Below, in pieces: positions 33,045 through 41,841 of a stretch of 64,000 nt of DNA. This DNA comes from Raineyella sp034933565 (lineage in GTDB: Bacteria; Actinomycetota; Actinomycetes; Propionibacteriales; Propionibacteriaceae), in NCBI RefSeq assembly GCF_034933565.1, contig NZ_JAYFNG010000019.1, positions 118,038 to 182,037 of the forward strand, in the 5' to 3' direction. The notes under the pieces are model-generated. The model made no database searches and had not been told where the DNA came from. It was given only the letters and a program-made list of their open reading frames with translations. The number at the start of each line of letters is the position of its first letter. Positions within the stretch are counted from its first letter, which is position 1. A program made the position numbers and the translations under genes.

Positions 33045-33461
33045 ATGATCTGGCTCATCTTCATCGCAGTCGTCATCCTTTTCAGGGTGCTGCGGCCTTG
33101 GATACCCTCGACCATCCTGCTCGATCGGTTCCGCACCCAGCGCGACCCGAAGTGGGGCCTGTGGGCCATGCTCGTCGGGGTCGCCTACTTCGGTGCCGCC
33201 TACGGCTGCACCGTTCTGATCGACAACGGAAGCCCGGAGTGGCTCCACCTCTTCGTTCTGATCGGGATCTGCGAGGGCTTCCGCTTCCTCTTCCACGGCT
33301 TCGGCATCTACCTCCGGCTCAGCGCAGCCCGCCGCAAGGAGCGCCGCGCCGCCCGTGACGCTGAGGGCCAGGCAAGTTCACCTGGCGGGTATGAGGCACT
33401 ACCGGGTGACGAGCACGGGCCGACGCATCTCGGCCGAACCTCGGGTGCGCTCCAAGCCTGA
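33045..33461 (+). CDS. Small polytopic membrane protein of unknown function
   Basis: 138 residues beginning MIWLIFIAVVILFRVLRPW, with GGGAGG 8 nt upstream. Three hydrophobic segments (about 1-17, 38-58, 66-90) and a basic/acidic cytoplasmic tail. ICE homologues are, to my memory, sometimes named sulfate permease, but nothing here supports that function. The 3' end overlaps the next small gene by about 70 bp in another frame, so translation may be coupled. Confidence 0.65.
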   Translation: MIWLIFIAVVILFRVLRPWIPSTILLDRFRTQRDPKWGLWAMLVGVAYFGAAYGCTVLIDNGSPEWLHLFVLIGICEGFRFLFHGFGIYLRLSAARRKERRAARDAEGQASSPGGYEALPGDEHGPTHLGRTSGALQA

Positions 33462-33633
33462 CAACAAGCAACTGATCGCGCTGGTTCTGCACATCGCGGA
33501 TGGACTTCACGCCCAGGAGCTTGATGAGCAGCAGCGTCGCATCGGTGATCGACACAGCACCGAAAACACGACGGACGCCCACTCGTCGGGCGAGCAAGGA
33601 GGCCACCATGACTCTGACAATGCCGATGGATGA
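33391..33633 (+). CDS. Small basic/acidic protein upstream of the recombinase
   Basis: 80 residues beginning MRHYRVTSTGRRISAEPRVR. A basic N-terminal half with a helix (DNKQLIALVLHIADGL) is followed by a His/Asp-rich tail. The ATG is preceded by TCACCTGGCGGGT at the 13-nt spacing of the ICE-wide block, which supports this start. Overlaps the gene before (71 bp) and the recombinase (26 bp). Placement suggests a recombination directionality factor or regulator, which is inference. Confidence 0.65.
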   Translation: MRHYRVTSTGRRISAEPRVRSKPDNKQLIALVLHIADGLHAQELDEQQRRIGDRHSTENTTDAHSSGEQGGHHDSDNADG

Positions 33634-35311
33634 CACGGATACGTCACCGCTTCTGACAGCGGTGACGTATCAACGTGTCTCGACCAAGGAGCAGGCGACC
33701 AAGGGGGGTCGTGACGAGGGGTTCTCCATCCCTGCCCAACGCCAGGCGAACGCGCGCAAGGCCGAAGACCTCGGCGCACGCATCGTCGCCGAGTTCGTGG
33801 ATGCAGGAGAGTCCGCCCGCTCAGCTGACCGGCCAGACCTGCAACGGATGCTGGAGTACATCGCCACGCATCAAGTCACCTACTGCATCGTCCACAAGGT
33901 CGACCGTCTCGCCCGCAACCGACTGGACGATGTGGAGATTCACCGTCGTCTGGTCGAAGCCGGGGTGACCTTGGTGTCTGCGACGGAGAACATCGACGAG
34001 ACGCCCTCGGGGATGTTGCTGCACGGCATCATGTCGTCCATCGCGGAGTTCTACTCCAAGAACCTCGCATCCGAGGTCAGCAAGGGCTTGAACCAAAAGT
34101 TCGAGACCGGCGGCACCCCGATGCGAGCACCGATCGGCTACCTCAACGTCCGCAAGCGCGACGAGCAAGGCCGCGAGTACCGCACCGTCGAGATCGACGC
34201 CGAGCGCGCCCCGCTGGTGCGGTGGGTGTTCGAGCAGTACGCAACCGGCGAGCACACCGTCGTCAGTCTGCTCGCCGAGACCACCGCGCGCGGACTCACC
34301 ACCGTACCCACGCCGAAGCGTCCGTCCGGGCCGGTCGGCCGTTCCACGTTCTTCTCGATGCTGCGCAACCCGTACTACATCGGCATCGTGCGCTACAAGG
34401 GAGCCGAGCAGTCGGGCACTCACGAGCCACTGGTCGACGTTGAGACCTGGCAGCAAGTCCAACGGCTACTCGACTCCCGCAAGATCGCGGACGAGCGCCG
34501 CCGCACGCACGACCACTACCTGAAAGGCTCCCTGTTCTGCGGCCAGTGCGGGTCACGGATGCAACTGGACTACCCAGCCAACAAGCAAGGCGTGCGTTAC
34601 GCCTACTACGTGTGCTCCGGTCGGGCCTCCAAACGGAAGAACTGCACCCGGCGGGCTGTGCCAGTCGGCATCGCCGAGCAGCTGGTCGCGGACTGCTACC
34701 GAGACATCTCGATCACCGAAGAGCAGTACGCCGCGCTCGCGGCACAGGTCGAGGCAGCGTTCGATGAACGGCTCGCCTCCCGCTCACAGGAACTGGCCGA
34801 GCTGACAGAGAACCGCAAACGACTCCAGAACGAGAGCGACAAGCTGCTCGCCGCGCACTTCGCCGACGCCATCGACCTGGAAACCCTCAAACGGCACCAA
34901 GACCGCATCCGGGCAGGGCTTGGTGACATCGACCGCCGCCTCGCCAGCGAACACGATCAGCACGAGGGTTCGCGCAAGCACCTCAGCACCGCGCTCAGCC
35001 TGCTCGTTGACTGCGCGACCCTGTACGCGCGCACCGACGATCAAGGCAAGCGACTGGCTAACCAAGCGCTCACCAACGGCATCGAGATCAGCGAAGACGA
35101 GAAGGCGACGATCAAGCTCGCTGAGCCGTTCGCCGCCCTCGCACCAACACCGGCTTCCACCGATGTCAGGTGTTCTAGTACGTCTGAAATTGTGGAGCAT
35201 AGGGGATTCGAACCCCTGACCTTCTCATTGCGAACGAGACGCGCTACCAACTGCGCCAATGCCCCTTGTCTGGCCGAGCACCGCAGTGCCCTGACAGGAA
35301 TGGAACTCTAG
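33608..35311 (+). CDS. Large serine recombinase (ICE integrase)
   Basis: 567 residues as read. The resolvase domain starts VTYQRVSTKEQ with catalytic Ser25, then DRLARNRLDDVEIHRRL, followed by a recombinase domain with the KRPSGPVGRSTFFSMLRNPYYIG pattern, a zinc ribbon (FCGQCG...C...C, about 310-355) and a coiled coil (about 390-450). AAGGAGG precedes the ATG. The last ~45 residues, from about 35,190 on, are read from antisense tRNA and chromosome (HRGFEPLTF is the usual antisense-tRNA peptide), so the C-terminus is host-encoded after integration and would differ in the circular form. It excises and integrates the element. Confidence 0.9.
   Translation: MTLTMPMDDTDTSPLLTAVTYQRVSTKEQATKGGRDEGFSIPAQRQANARKAEDLGARIVAEFVDAGESARSADRPDLQRMLEYIATHQVTYCIVHKVDRLARNRLDDVEIHRRLVEAGVTLVSATENIDETPSGMLLHGIMSSIAEFYSKNLASEVSKGLNQKFETGGTPMRAPIGYLNVRKRDEQGREYRTVEIDAERAPLVRWVFEQYATGEHTVVSLLAETTARGLTTVPTPKRPSGPVGRSTFFSMLRNPYYIGIVRYKGAEQSGTHEPLVDVETWQQVQRLLDSRKIADERRRTHDHYLKGSLFCGQCGSRMQLDYPANKQGVRYAYYVCSGRASKRKNCTRRAVPVGIAEQLVADCYRDISITEEQYAALAAQVEAAFDERLASRSQELAELTENRKRLQNESDKLLAAHFADAIDLETLKRHQDRIRAGLGDIDRRLASEHDQHEGSRKHLSTALSLLVDCATLYARTDDQGKRLANQALTNGIEISEDEKATIKLAEPFAALAPTPASTDVRCSSTSEIVEHRGFEPLTFSLRTRRATNCANAPCLAEHRSALTGMEL
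33638..33671. repeat. Perfect 14-bp inverted repeat in the 5' part of the recombinase gene
   Basis: GATACGTCACCGCT (33638-33651) and AGCGGTGACGTATC (33658-33671) flank the loop TCTGAC. It covers codons 11-22. It could be an mRNA hairpin limiting recombinase translation, or a binding site for autoregulation. It is much more than expected by chance. Confidence 0.75.
35193..35265 (-). tRNA. tRNA-Ala (anticodon CGC); ICE integration target
   Basis: The minus strand gives a 73-nt cloverleaf: acceptor GGGGCAT (35265-35259) with ATGCTCC (35200-35194) including the G3-U70 pair that identifies Ala tRNAs, anticodon loop TTCGCAA and T-loop GGTTCGAATCCC. No CCA is encoded (the next bases give CAA). The 3' end faces the element, whose recombinase frame runs through the gene. 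The tRNA remains complete after insertion. Confidence 0.93.
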
Positions 35312-35343
35312 CACCCGATCGCCCAGTCCCCAAACCGGCGCGG

Positions 35344-36318
35344 TCACTCGCCGGCGGCGCGTAGCTTCGGCCGCCGGGACGCCCGGTCGGCACCGCGCTG
35401 CGGACGTCGGGGCGCGGTCGTTCCTCGCCCGTCCTGCGGGTCGGCGGTGACCGGGAGGTCGCCCTGGGCGCGGTCCATCGCCGCGTTGAGGTCGGTGCTG
35501 GACAGGTCGATGGTGCGGACGCTGCGGGCGGTGATCGGCCGCTGGACGTACGTCGGGGCGGTCACCGGAAGCGGCTCCCACAGCGACGGCGCCACGTCGC
35601 GACTCGGCAGGTCGTCGAACAGCGGCTGACGCATCGACACCACGTCGCGCGACGTACGTGCCGCGTCCGAGCCGGTCTCCTCCATCCGTTCGGCCGCCGC
35701 ACGGAGCTCCTCGCGGCTGATCGCGAGCGTACGTTCCTGGTTGCCGGTCCGCAGCGCGCTGATCCGATGGTCGAGCTCACGGTCGACGAGCACCACGCTC
35801 ACCCGCAGCGCGGCGAGCCCCAGCAGCAACAACCCCGCGGCGCCGAGGCAGAGCCACCAGGACCAGCCCAGCAGCAGGCAGCCGAGGACGACGAGCAGGT
35901 CGACCAGCGCCACCCCGAGGAGCGCGCGGCGACGGATGCTCACCGCGACGATGTCGATCTGGCGGAGCCGGGCCAGTTCGGCCCGACGGGTGAACCGGGT
36001 GGAGATCTCGGCACGGGCGAACTGCTCCCCGTCGGCACCCACCAACGGCACCGAGGGATGCTCGACCGGGTGCTCGGCGAGCGCCGTGGCCGGGCCCGAC
36101 GCCCCGGCGGTCGAGGCTCCGGAGATCGAGGCCCCCACAGAGGCACCCGTCACCGGGCCTGCATCACGCGACCGGAGGATGCGGACCGCGCCGCCGATCT
36201 GCTCGGCGGGGTCGCGCACCTCCTCGTCCACGGGCCGCGGGACGGAGAGGAATTGGGGCACGCCGAAAGCCAGCCACGCCACGGCCACCACAGCGATGAT
36301 CACTCCCGTCAGTCCCAC
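35344..36318 (-). CDS. SepX/GlpR-like membrane protein (cell-division associated)
   Basis: 324 residues. An N-terminal membrane helix (1-20), a linker, then two adjacent membrane helices (about 138-175) with WSWWLCLGAAGLLLLGL, a charged helical region and a long Pro/Arg-rich cytoplasmic tail. Gene order moeA-moaC-mogA-rimJ-this gene matches the actinobacterial locus in which the gephyrin-like MoeA homologue Glp is paired with a membrane receptor (GlpR; SepX in Streptomyces) that acts with FtsZ. Homology is inferred from topology and synteny, not from a motif. Start is a GTG without a clear ribosome binding site. It is the chromosomal gene next to the tRNA target. Confidence 0.6.
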   Translation of the reverse strand: MGLTGVIIAVVAVAWLAFGVPQFLSVPRPVDEEVRDPAEQIGGAVRILRSRDAGPVTGASVGASISGASTAGASGPATALAEHPVEHPSVPLVGADGEQFARAEISTRFTRRAELARLRQIDIVAVSIRRRALLGVALVDLLVVLGCLLLGWSWWLCLGAAGLLLLGLAALRVSVVLVDRELDHRISALRTGNQERTLAISREELRAAAERMEETGSDAARTSRDVVSMRQPLFDDLPSRDVAPSLWEPLPVTAPTYVQRPITARSVRTIDLSSTDLNAAMDRAQGDLPVTADPQDGRGTTAPRRPQRGADRASRRPKLRAAGE

Positions 36319-36343
36319 ACCCCGAACCGTACGGGTTGAGCCG

Positions 36344-37045
36344 TTACCGGTCCGTGACCCCCGGCGGAGTGTCGGGGGAATGGTCGGTCAGCGCGGCGAT
36401 CCGGCCGGTCGCGGCCAGCCGTCCGACCAGTCCGCCGGGCCCGATCTCCTCGGCGTTCAGGGCATAGACGAGGTGGTCGCGCCAGGCGCCGTCGATGTGC
36501 AGGTAGCCGGGACGCAGCCCCTCACCGCGGAAGCCGAGCTTCTCCACGACCCGGCGGCTGTTGAGGTTCTCCGGGCGGATGACGATCTCCATCCGGTGCA
36601 GCCCGAGCACGCCCAGGCAGTGGTCGGTCGCCATCGCCACGGCGAGCGGGATGATGCCCCGGCCGGCCCAGCGCTCGTCGACCCAGTAGCCCAGCTGGGC
36701 CCACTGGGCCGACCCGCGGGTGATGCCGGAGACGGTGAGCTGACCGGCGAGCAGATCGCGGCCGTGCGGGTGCCCCTCGTCGACCGGGTCGTACCAGACG
36801 ATCCACGGCAACGTACGGCCGTGCCGGGCCTGCCGCTGCAGGTCGCGCGCCATCGCGGCGAAGCTGCCCGGGCTGCGACCACCGGTGTTCGGCGGGACGG
36901 TCGCCTCCCAGGGGCGCAGCCAGGCGTCGTTGCGGTCGTGCACCTCGGTCCAGGCGCGAGCGTCGCGACGCCGGATCGGGCGCAGTGACACCCGGCCCCG
37001 ACGCAGCGACACGGGCCAGTCGACCTCGCCCGGACCGGTCGTCAC
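36344..37045 (-). CDS. GNAT acetyltransferase (RimJ/RimL-like)
   Basis: 233 residues. Starts with GTG overlapping the mogA stop (GTGA). GNAT motifs: LRPIRRRDARAWTEVHDRN near the start, LGYWVDERWAGRGIIPLAVAMA (the acetyl-CoA loop region, R/Q-x-x-G-x-G/A form), and LHRMEIVIRPENLNSRRVVEKLGFR. This matches RimJ-type N-alpha-acetyltransferases of ribosomal proteins, although substrate is not proven. The C-terminal ~45 residues are low complexity. Third downstream gene of the moeA run. Confidence 0.82.
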   Translation of the reverse strand: MTTGPGEVDWPVSLRRGRVSLRPIRRRDARAWTEVHDRNDAWLRPWEATVPPNTGGRSPGSFAAMARDLQRQARHGRTLPWIVWYDPVDEGHPHGRDLLAGQLTVSGITRGSAQWAQLGYWVDERWAGRGIIPLAVAMATDHCLGVLGLHRMEIVIRPENLNSRRVVEKLGFRGEGLRPGYLHIDGAWRDHLVYALNAEEIGPGGLVGRLAATGRIAALTDHSPDTPPGVTDR

Positions 37046-37529
37046 GCCCGGCCCTCGGGGTGGTCGCCGCCCCGGATCTGGTCGAGGGCGTGCAGCAGCA
37101 CGTCGCCGAGCACGGCCATCCCGTCGGCGACACCGCCGCGGGAGCCCGGCAGGTTGACCACCAACGTACGACCCGCCAGGCCGGCCAGGCCGCGACTGAG
37201 CACCGCGGTCGGCACGCCGTTGCCGACCCCGCAGTCGACGATGGCGGCGGCCAGCGCAGGGATCTGACGGTCCAGCAGCGGGGCCGTCTCCTCCGGGGTG
37301 GTGTCGTCGGGGGCCAGCCCGGTGCCGCCGGTCGTCACGATCAGGTCCGGCGCCCCGGCAAGGGCCTCGCGCAGCGCCGCGCCGACGGGCGCCCCGTCCG
37401 GCACAACGATCGGATCGCCACACTCCAGTCCGAGGGTCCGCAGGTCGGCCACCGCGGCCGGGCCCGAGTGGTCCTCGTACGTCCCGGTGGCGGCGCGGGT
37501 CGAACAGGTGATCACCACCGCGCGCCGGA

Positions 37530-37533
<4 letters not shown>
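37042..37533 (-). CDS. MogA/MoaB-family molybdopterin biosynthesis protein
   Basis: 163 residues starting MIRRAVVITCSTRAATGTYED. The family signature TTGGTGLAPDDTTPEET is at about residues 67-83, and a second motif NLPGSRGGVADG precedes the C-terminal helix. MogA/MoaB proteins adenylylate molybdopterin before molybdenum insertion. Translation is coupled to moaC upstream (ATGA overlap) and to the acetyltransferase downstream (GTGA). Confidence 0.88.
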
Positions 37534-38131
<598 letters not shown>

Positions 38132-38135
<4 letters not shown>

Positions 38136-39454
38136 TCGTCCTCGATCATCAGGATCTCGACCGGGTTGCCGGCCTCGATCACGTCGACGTCGGCCGGGAC
38201 GATCACCAGCGCGTTGGCCCGGGCCAGGTCGCCCAGCTTGTGTGACCCTCCCCCGCCCATCGGCGTGACGTGCCGGCGACCGTCACGGGTGCTGGTGACC
38301 AGTCCGCGCTGGAACTGCGTCTTGCCCTTCGGGGACCGGATGATGGTCCGGGTCAGCGCGTGGCCGACCGGGCGGACCAGCGGCTGGACGCCCATCATCT
38401 TGCGCAGCACCGGCCGGACGAACACCTCGAAGGACACGAACGCGCTCACCGGATTGCCCGGCAGCATGATCACCGGGGTCTCGTCCTCGCCGATCAGCGC
38501 GAAGCCCTGCGGCTTGCCGGGCTGCATCGTGACCCGGCAGAAGTCGGTCGGCCCGAGTCGGGGCATCACCGCCTTGATCACGTCCCGGTCCCCCTCGCTC
38601 ACCCCGCCGGTGGTGAGGATCAGGTCGGCGCGGACCAGCTGGTCGGAGACGGACTGCGCCACCACGTCGGGGTCGTCGCTGACGATGCCGACCCGGAAGA
38701 CCTGGGCGCCCTCCTGGCGGGCGAGCGCGGCGAGCATGAAGGAATTGGAGTCGTAGATCTGGCCCTCGGCCAGCTGGTAGCCCGGCTGGACGAGCTCGGA
38801 CCCGGTCGAGATCACCACCACCCGCGGGCGCGGGCGGACCAGCACCTGGTCGATCCCGATCCCGGCCAGCATGCCGATCTGGCGCGGTCCGAGCCGGTCG
38901 CCGATCGAGGCGATGTGGTCGCCGACGGCGATGTCCTCACCGATGTGACGGATGTTGGCGCCGATCTCGGGGGCATGCAGGAAGGTGGCCCGCTCCGCCC
39001 CGCGGTCGGTGTGCTCGTACGGCACCACCGCGTCCGCGCCCGGCGGCACCGGGGCGCCGGTCATGATCTTGACGACGGCGCCGGGGACGAGCTCGTCACC
39101 GGCCGGGTCGCCGGCCGTGACCGAACGGTCGACAGGGAGGACGATCGGATGGGTACGGGAGGCGCCCTCGAGGTCCTCGGCCCGGACGGCGTAGCCGTCC
39201 ATCGCGGAGTTGTCGAACCGCGGCAGGTCGAGATCGGCGATGATCTCCTCACACAGGCTCAGACCGGCCGCGTCGAGCAGTGTCTGGCCGAAGGCGGGCA
39301 GCTCACGGACCATCGACAACAGATAGCCTCGGTGGTCCTCCACCGTGCGCAGTCCGTCCACGTTCGGCTCCGGACGCCGGGGCAACCCCGGCCTCGGCGC
39401 CGCCTCGACGGCCGCCTCGTCGACGGCCTCCTTCTTCCGACGGAACAGTCCCAT
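38132..39454 (-). CDS. MoeA/Glp-like gephyrin-family protein
   Basis: 440 residues. Short basic N-terminus (MGLFRRKKE), then MoeA domains: LDLPRFDNSAMDGYAV (the signature, about 82-97), GAVVKIMTGAPVPPGADAVVP, a MoCF-type core with VVVISTGSELV, TTGGVSEGDRD and MLPGNPVSAFVSFEVFV. MoeA inserts molybdate into molybdopterin. In actinobacteria the homologue beside a SepX/GlpR-like gene acts as the division protein Glp, and which role applies here cannot be told. The ATG at 39454 lies 7 nt after TATCCT, so the transcript is likely leaderless. Confidence 0.87.
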
Positions 39455-39472
39455 GCTCCGTAGGATAGGCGA
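39455..39472. promoter_or_regulatory. Bidirectional promoter with symmetric -10 (TAGGATA)
   Basis: Only 18 bp separate the moeA ATG and the 5-FCL GTG. TAGGAT (39461-39466) on the plus strand is 6 nt from the GTG at 39473, and TATCCT (39467-39462) on the minus strand is 7 nt from the ATG at 39454. One 7-bp sequence thus offers a -10 in both directions, each giving a leaderless mRNA. Confidence 0.65.
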
Positions 39473-40156
39473 GTGGCTCTCCCTCCCCCCTCCACCCCCG
39501 ACGGTCTGACCCGGGCCGACCTCGATGCCCTGGGCAGGGCCAAGGACGTCCTCCGTGACGCAGTGGTGACCCGGCGCGGGATGCGGACCGGGGCGGAGCG
39601 CGAATTGGACGACGCAGCCCGCTTCGGCCACCTGCGTGATCTGCTCGGTGCGGATGCCGGGCCCGACCTGGTCGTCGCGGCCTACCTGTCGGTGGATCCG
39701 GAGCCCTCGACCCTCGGCATCGTGGAGTGGCTGCACAGCCGGCACGTACGGGTCCTGCTCCCGCTGGTCGGCCGCACCGCGGACGGCGCCCGTCGGCCGG
39801 GGCCGGACTGGGCGGTCTATCGCGGCACGGATCGGCTCCGGCTGGCGCTGCGGGGCATTCCCGAGCCGACGACACCCGCTCTCGGCCCGGGAGCGCTCGC
39901 CGAGGCGGAGCTGGTCCTGTGCCCCGGGCTCGCCGGCACCCGGCGCGGCGACCGGCTCGGCACCGGCGGCGGCTGGTACGACCGGGCGCTGGAGCACGCC
40001 GGCCCGCAGGCCGTCACCTGCCTGTTCCTCAACGAGGACGAGGTGATGCCGGCCCTGCCGGTGCAGCCGTGGGACCGGGAGATGGACCTGGTCATCGTCC
40101 CCTCCGGGCCGGTCAACTGCGTGGCGATCCGCGAGGCGGAGGCCGGGCCCGACTGA
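39473..40156 (+). CDS. 5-formyltetrahydrofolate cyclo-ligase
   Basis: 227 residues from a GTG that is probably the first base of the mRNA. Family features: RAKDVLRDAVVTRRG near the N-terminus, the substrate/ATP region VLPLVGRT and LVLCPGLAGTRRGDRLGTGGGWYDRAL, which matches the signature PGLAFD..G.RLGYGGGYYDR with changes. Converts 5-formyl-THF to 5,10-methenyl-THF. Gene order with moeA is usual for actinobacteria. Confidence 0.88.
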   Translation: MALPPPSTPDGLTRADLDALGRAKDVLRDAVVTRRGMRTGAERELDDAARFGHLRDLLGADAGPDLVVAAYLSVDPEPSTLGIVEWLHSRHVRVLLPLVGRTADGARRPGPDWAVYRGTDRLRLALRGIPEPTTPALGPGALAEAELVLCPGLAGTRRGDRLGTGGGWYDRALEHAGPQAVTCLFLNEDEVMPALPVQPWDREMDLVIVPSGPVNCVAIREAEAGPD

Positions 40157-40347
40157 TCGGCCCGGCAACGTACGACCCGGCTGATCCACCCGGCTGCGGA
40201 TGCCTGTCGCGCGGCCGGCTCGGCAAGCCGTGTGCCGCTGGTCAGTACCGTCGGGCCGGAGCGGGAATACCGCGGACCACAATGACGCTACCCCCGGAGG
40301 TATCCTTCTGGATCGTCCCCCGTCCCTCACCTGAACGAGAAGTGCCC

Positions 40348-40671
40348 ATGCCCCGTTACCAGTACCAGTGCACCAGCTGCGGCCACGACCTGGAGGTCCG
40401 TCAGTCCTTCAGCGAGCCGGCCCTGACGGTCTGCCCCCAGTGCGAGGGCAAGCTCCGCAAGGTGTTCAACGCCGTGGGCGTCGTGTTCAAGGGTTCCGGG
40501 TTCTACAAGACCGACAGCCGCAGCGGGTCGAGCGCCTCGATCCCCGCCGGCTCGGCCACCTCCTCGTCCTCGACGGCCGGCGGCACCGAGAGCTCCTCGT
40601 CCGCCGCGCCCTCCACCACCACGGCGTCCACCGCCCCGGCGACCGTCGGCGCCTCCGCCTCCTCCGACTGA
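40348..40671 (+). CDS. FmdB-family zinc-ribbon protein
   Basis: 107 residues. MPRYQYQCTSCGHDLEVRQS and VCPQCEGKLRKVF supply the CxxC...CxxC zinc ribbon of FmdB/regulatory proteins; VVFKGSGFYKTD is the conserved end of the domain. The tail (55-107) is Ser/Thr/Ala-rich and disordered. Function is unknown in the family. The 191-bp gap before it holds a TATCCT box (around 40304) as a candidate -10, giving a leader of about 35 nt. Confidence 0.87.
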   Translation: MPRYQYQCTSCGHDLEVRQSFSEPALTVCPQCEGKLRKVFNAVGVVFKGSGFYKTDSRSGSSASIPAGSATSSSSTAGGTESSSSAAPSTTTASTAPATVGASASSD

Positions 40672-40832
40672 CCGATCCGCCGACCGCCCCCATCGATCGG
40701 CTGACTGACCACCCCGCTGATCGGCCCGCCGACCGGCGACCTCGTCGACGGGCCACCGACTCGTGGGGACCGGAGCCGTACGCATCGGTCGACAGGGCCT
40801 GGGACGGGCGGTCGTACCCCTAGGCTGTTCGC

Positions 40833-41720
40833 ATGCAGAACATCAGGGAGTTCATCGATACCCTGCATGCCCAGGGCTACACCGTCCGCGACGACCAGGG
40901 GTCCGATCCCGACCTGATCGATCCGGGCGGTTCGGCCGTCGAGACCTGGCGTGAGGACTACCCGTACGACGCGCGGATGACCCGCGAGGAGTACGACGTC
41001 GAGAAGTACCTGCTGCAGATCGAGCTGTTGAAGTTCCAGTACTGGACCCAGGACAACAACCTCAAGCACATCATCGTCTTCGAGGGGCGGGACGCGGCCG
41101 GCAAGGGCGGCACGATCAAGCGTTTCCAGGAGCACCTCAACCCGCGGTACGCGCGCGTGGTCGCCCTGGCCAAGCCGTCGGACCGTGAGCTCGGCCAGTG
41201 GTACTTCCAGCGCTACGTCCGACACTTCCCCACCACCGGGGAGATCGTGATGTTCGACCGCTCCTGGTACAACCGGGCCAACGTCGAGCGGGTGATGGGG
41301 TTCTGCACACCCGACGAGTACGAGACGTTCATGGAGCAGGCCCCGCAGCTCGAGCGGATGCTGATCCAGTCCGGCACATCGCTGACCAAGCTGTGGTTCT
41401 CGGTCACCCAGCACGAGCAGCGCACCCGGTTCGCCATCCGCCAGCTCGACCCGGTCCGGCAGTGGAAGCTCTCCCCGATGGACATCGCCTCGCTGGACAA
41501 GTGGGACGACTACACGGTGGCGAAGGAGCAGACCTTCCTGCGCACCGACACCGACTGGGCGCCGTGGACCACGATCAAGTCCAACGACAAGAAGCGTGCC
41601 CGGATCAACGCGATCCGGTTCTTCCTCAACCAGTTCGACTACGCCGGCAAGGACACCGACGTGGTGTTCCCGCCCGATCCGAACATCGTCCGCCGCGGCC
41701 GGGAGGCGGTCGGCGACTGA
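40833..41720 (+). CDS. Polyphosphate kinase 2 (PPK2)
   Basis: 295 residues. Walker A FEGRDAAGKGGTIKRF, the lid-region motif RSWYNRANVERVMGFC and DIASLDKWDDYTVAKEQTF are diagnostic of class I PPK2, which makes GTP or ATP from polyphosphate and NDPs. Length is normal. TAGGCT (40821-40826) lies 6 nt before the ATG, so a leaderless transcript is likely. Cytoplasmic enzyme, no neighbours of the same pathway. Confidence 0.93.
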   Translation: MQNIREFIDTLHAQGYTVRDDQGSDPDLIDPGGSAVETWREDYPYDARMTREEYDVEKYLLQIELLKFQYWTQDNNLKHIIVFEGRDAAGKGGTIKRFQEHLNPRYARVVALAKPSDRELGQWYFQRYVRHFPTTGEIVMFDRSWYNRANVERVMGFCTPDEYETFMEQAPQLERMLIQSGTSLTKLWFSVTQHEQRTRFAIRQLDPVRQWKLSPMDIASLDKWDDYTVAKEQTFLRTDTDWAPWTTIKSNDKKRARINAIRFFLNQFDYAGKDTDVVFPPDPNIVRRGREAVGD

Positions 41721-41841
41721 CCACGCCGAGCGGCACTGCCGACGCCACTGTCAGCACCCCTGTGCGCGGCGCCGCGGACGCCGCTCCGGGCACGCCTGTG
41801 GACAACGGCCGATCAGTGGCCCGGACGGACCACACCCGCAC

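Larger units (their letters stand above)
1..35192. mobile_element. Integrative and conjugative element (left end outside window)
   Basis: The block carries a full set of conjugation genes: MobF relaxase, VirD4-like coupling protein, split VirB4, VirB6-like protein, peptidoglycan hydrolase and SSB. It ends with a large serine recombinase abutting the 3' end of tRNA-Ala. Two cargo modules are visible, an ABC-3C cassette and an ABC-F/MFS pair. The word CGTACG, common in the flanking chromosome, is nearly absent here. The right boundary is placed at the tRNA discriminator base. The exact crossover could lie a few bases either side. No matching left attachment site is in the window, so the element exceeds 35 kb. 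Confidence 0.9.

Noticed and set aside
33045..33461. Sulfate permease assignment
   Set aside because: The protein has only about three membrane helices and 138 residues; SulP or CysT-type permeases are much larger with clear motifs.
35194..35311. Recombinase C-terminal residues as a native protein part
   Set aside because: They are antisense tRNA and chromosome; they are translated only in the integrated state and are not part of the conserved fold.
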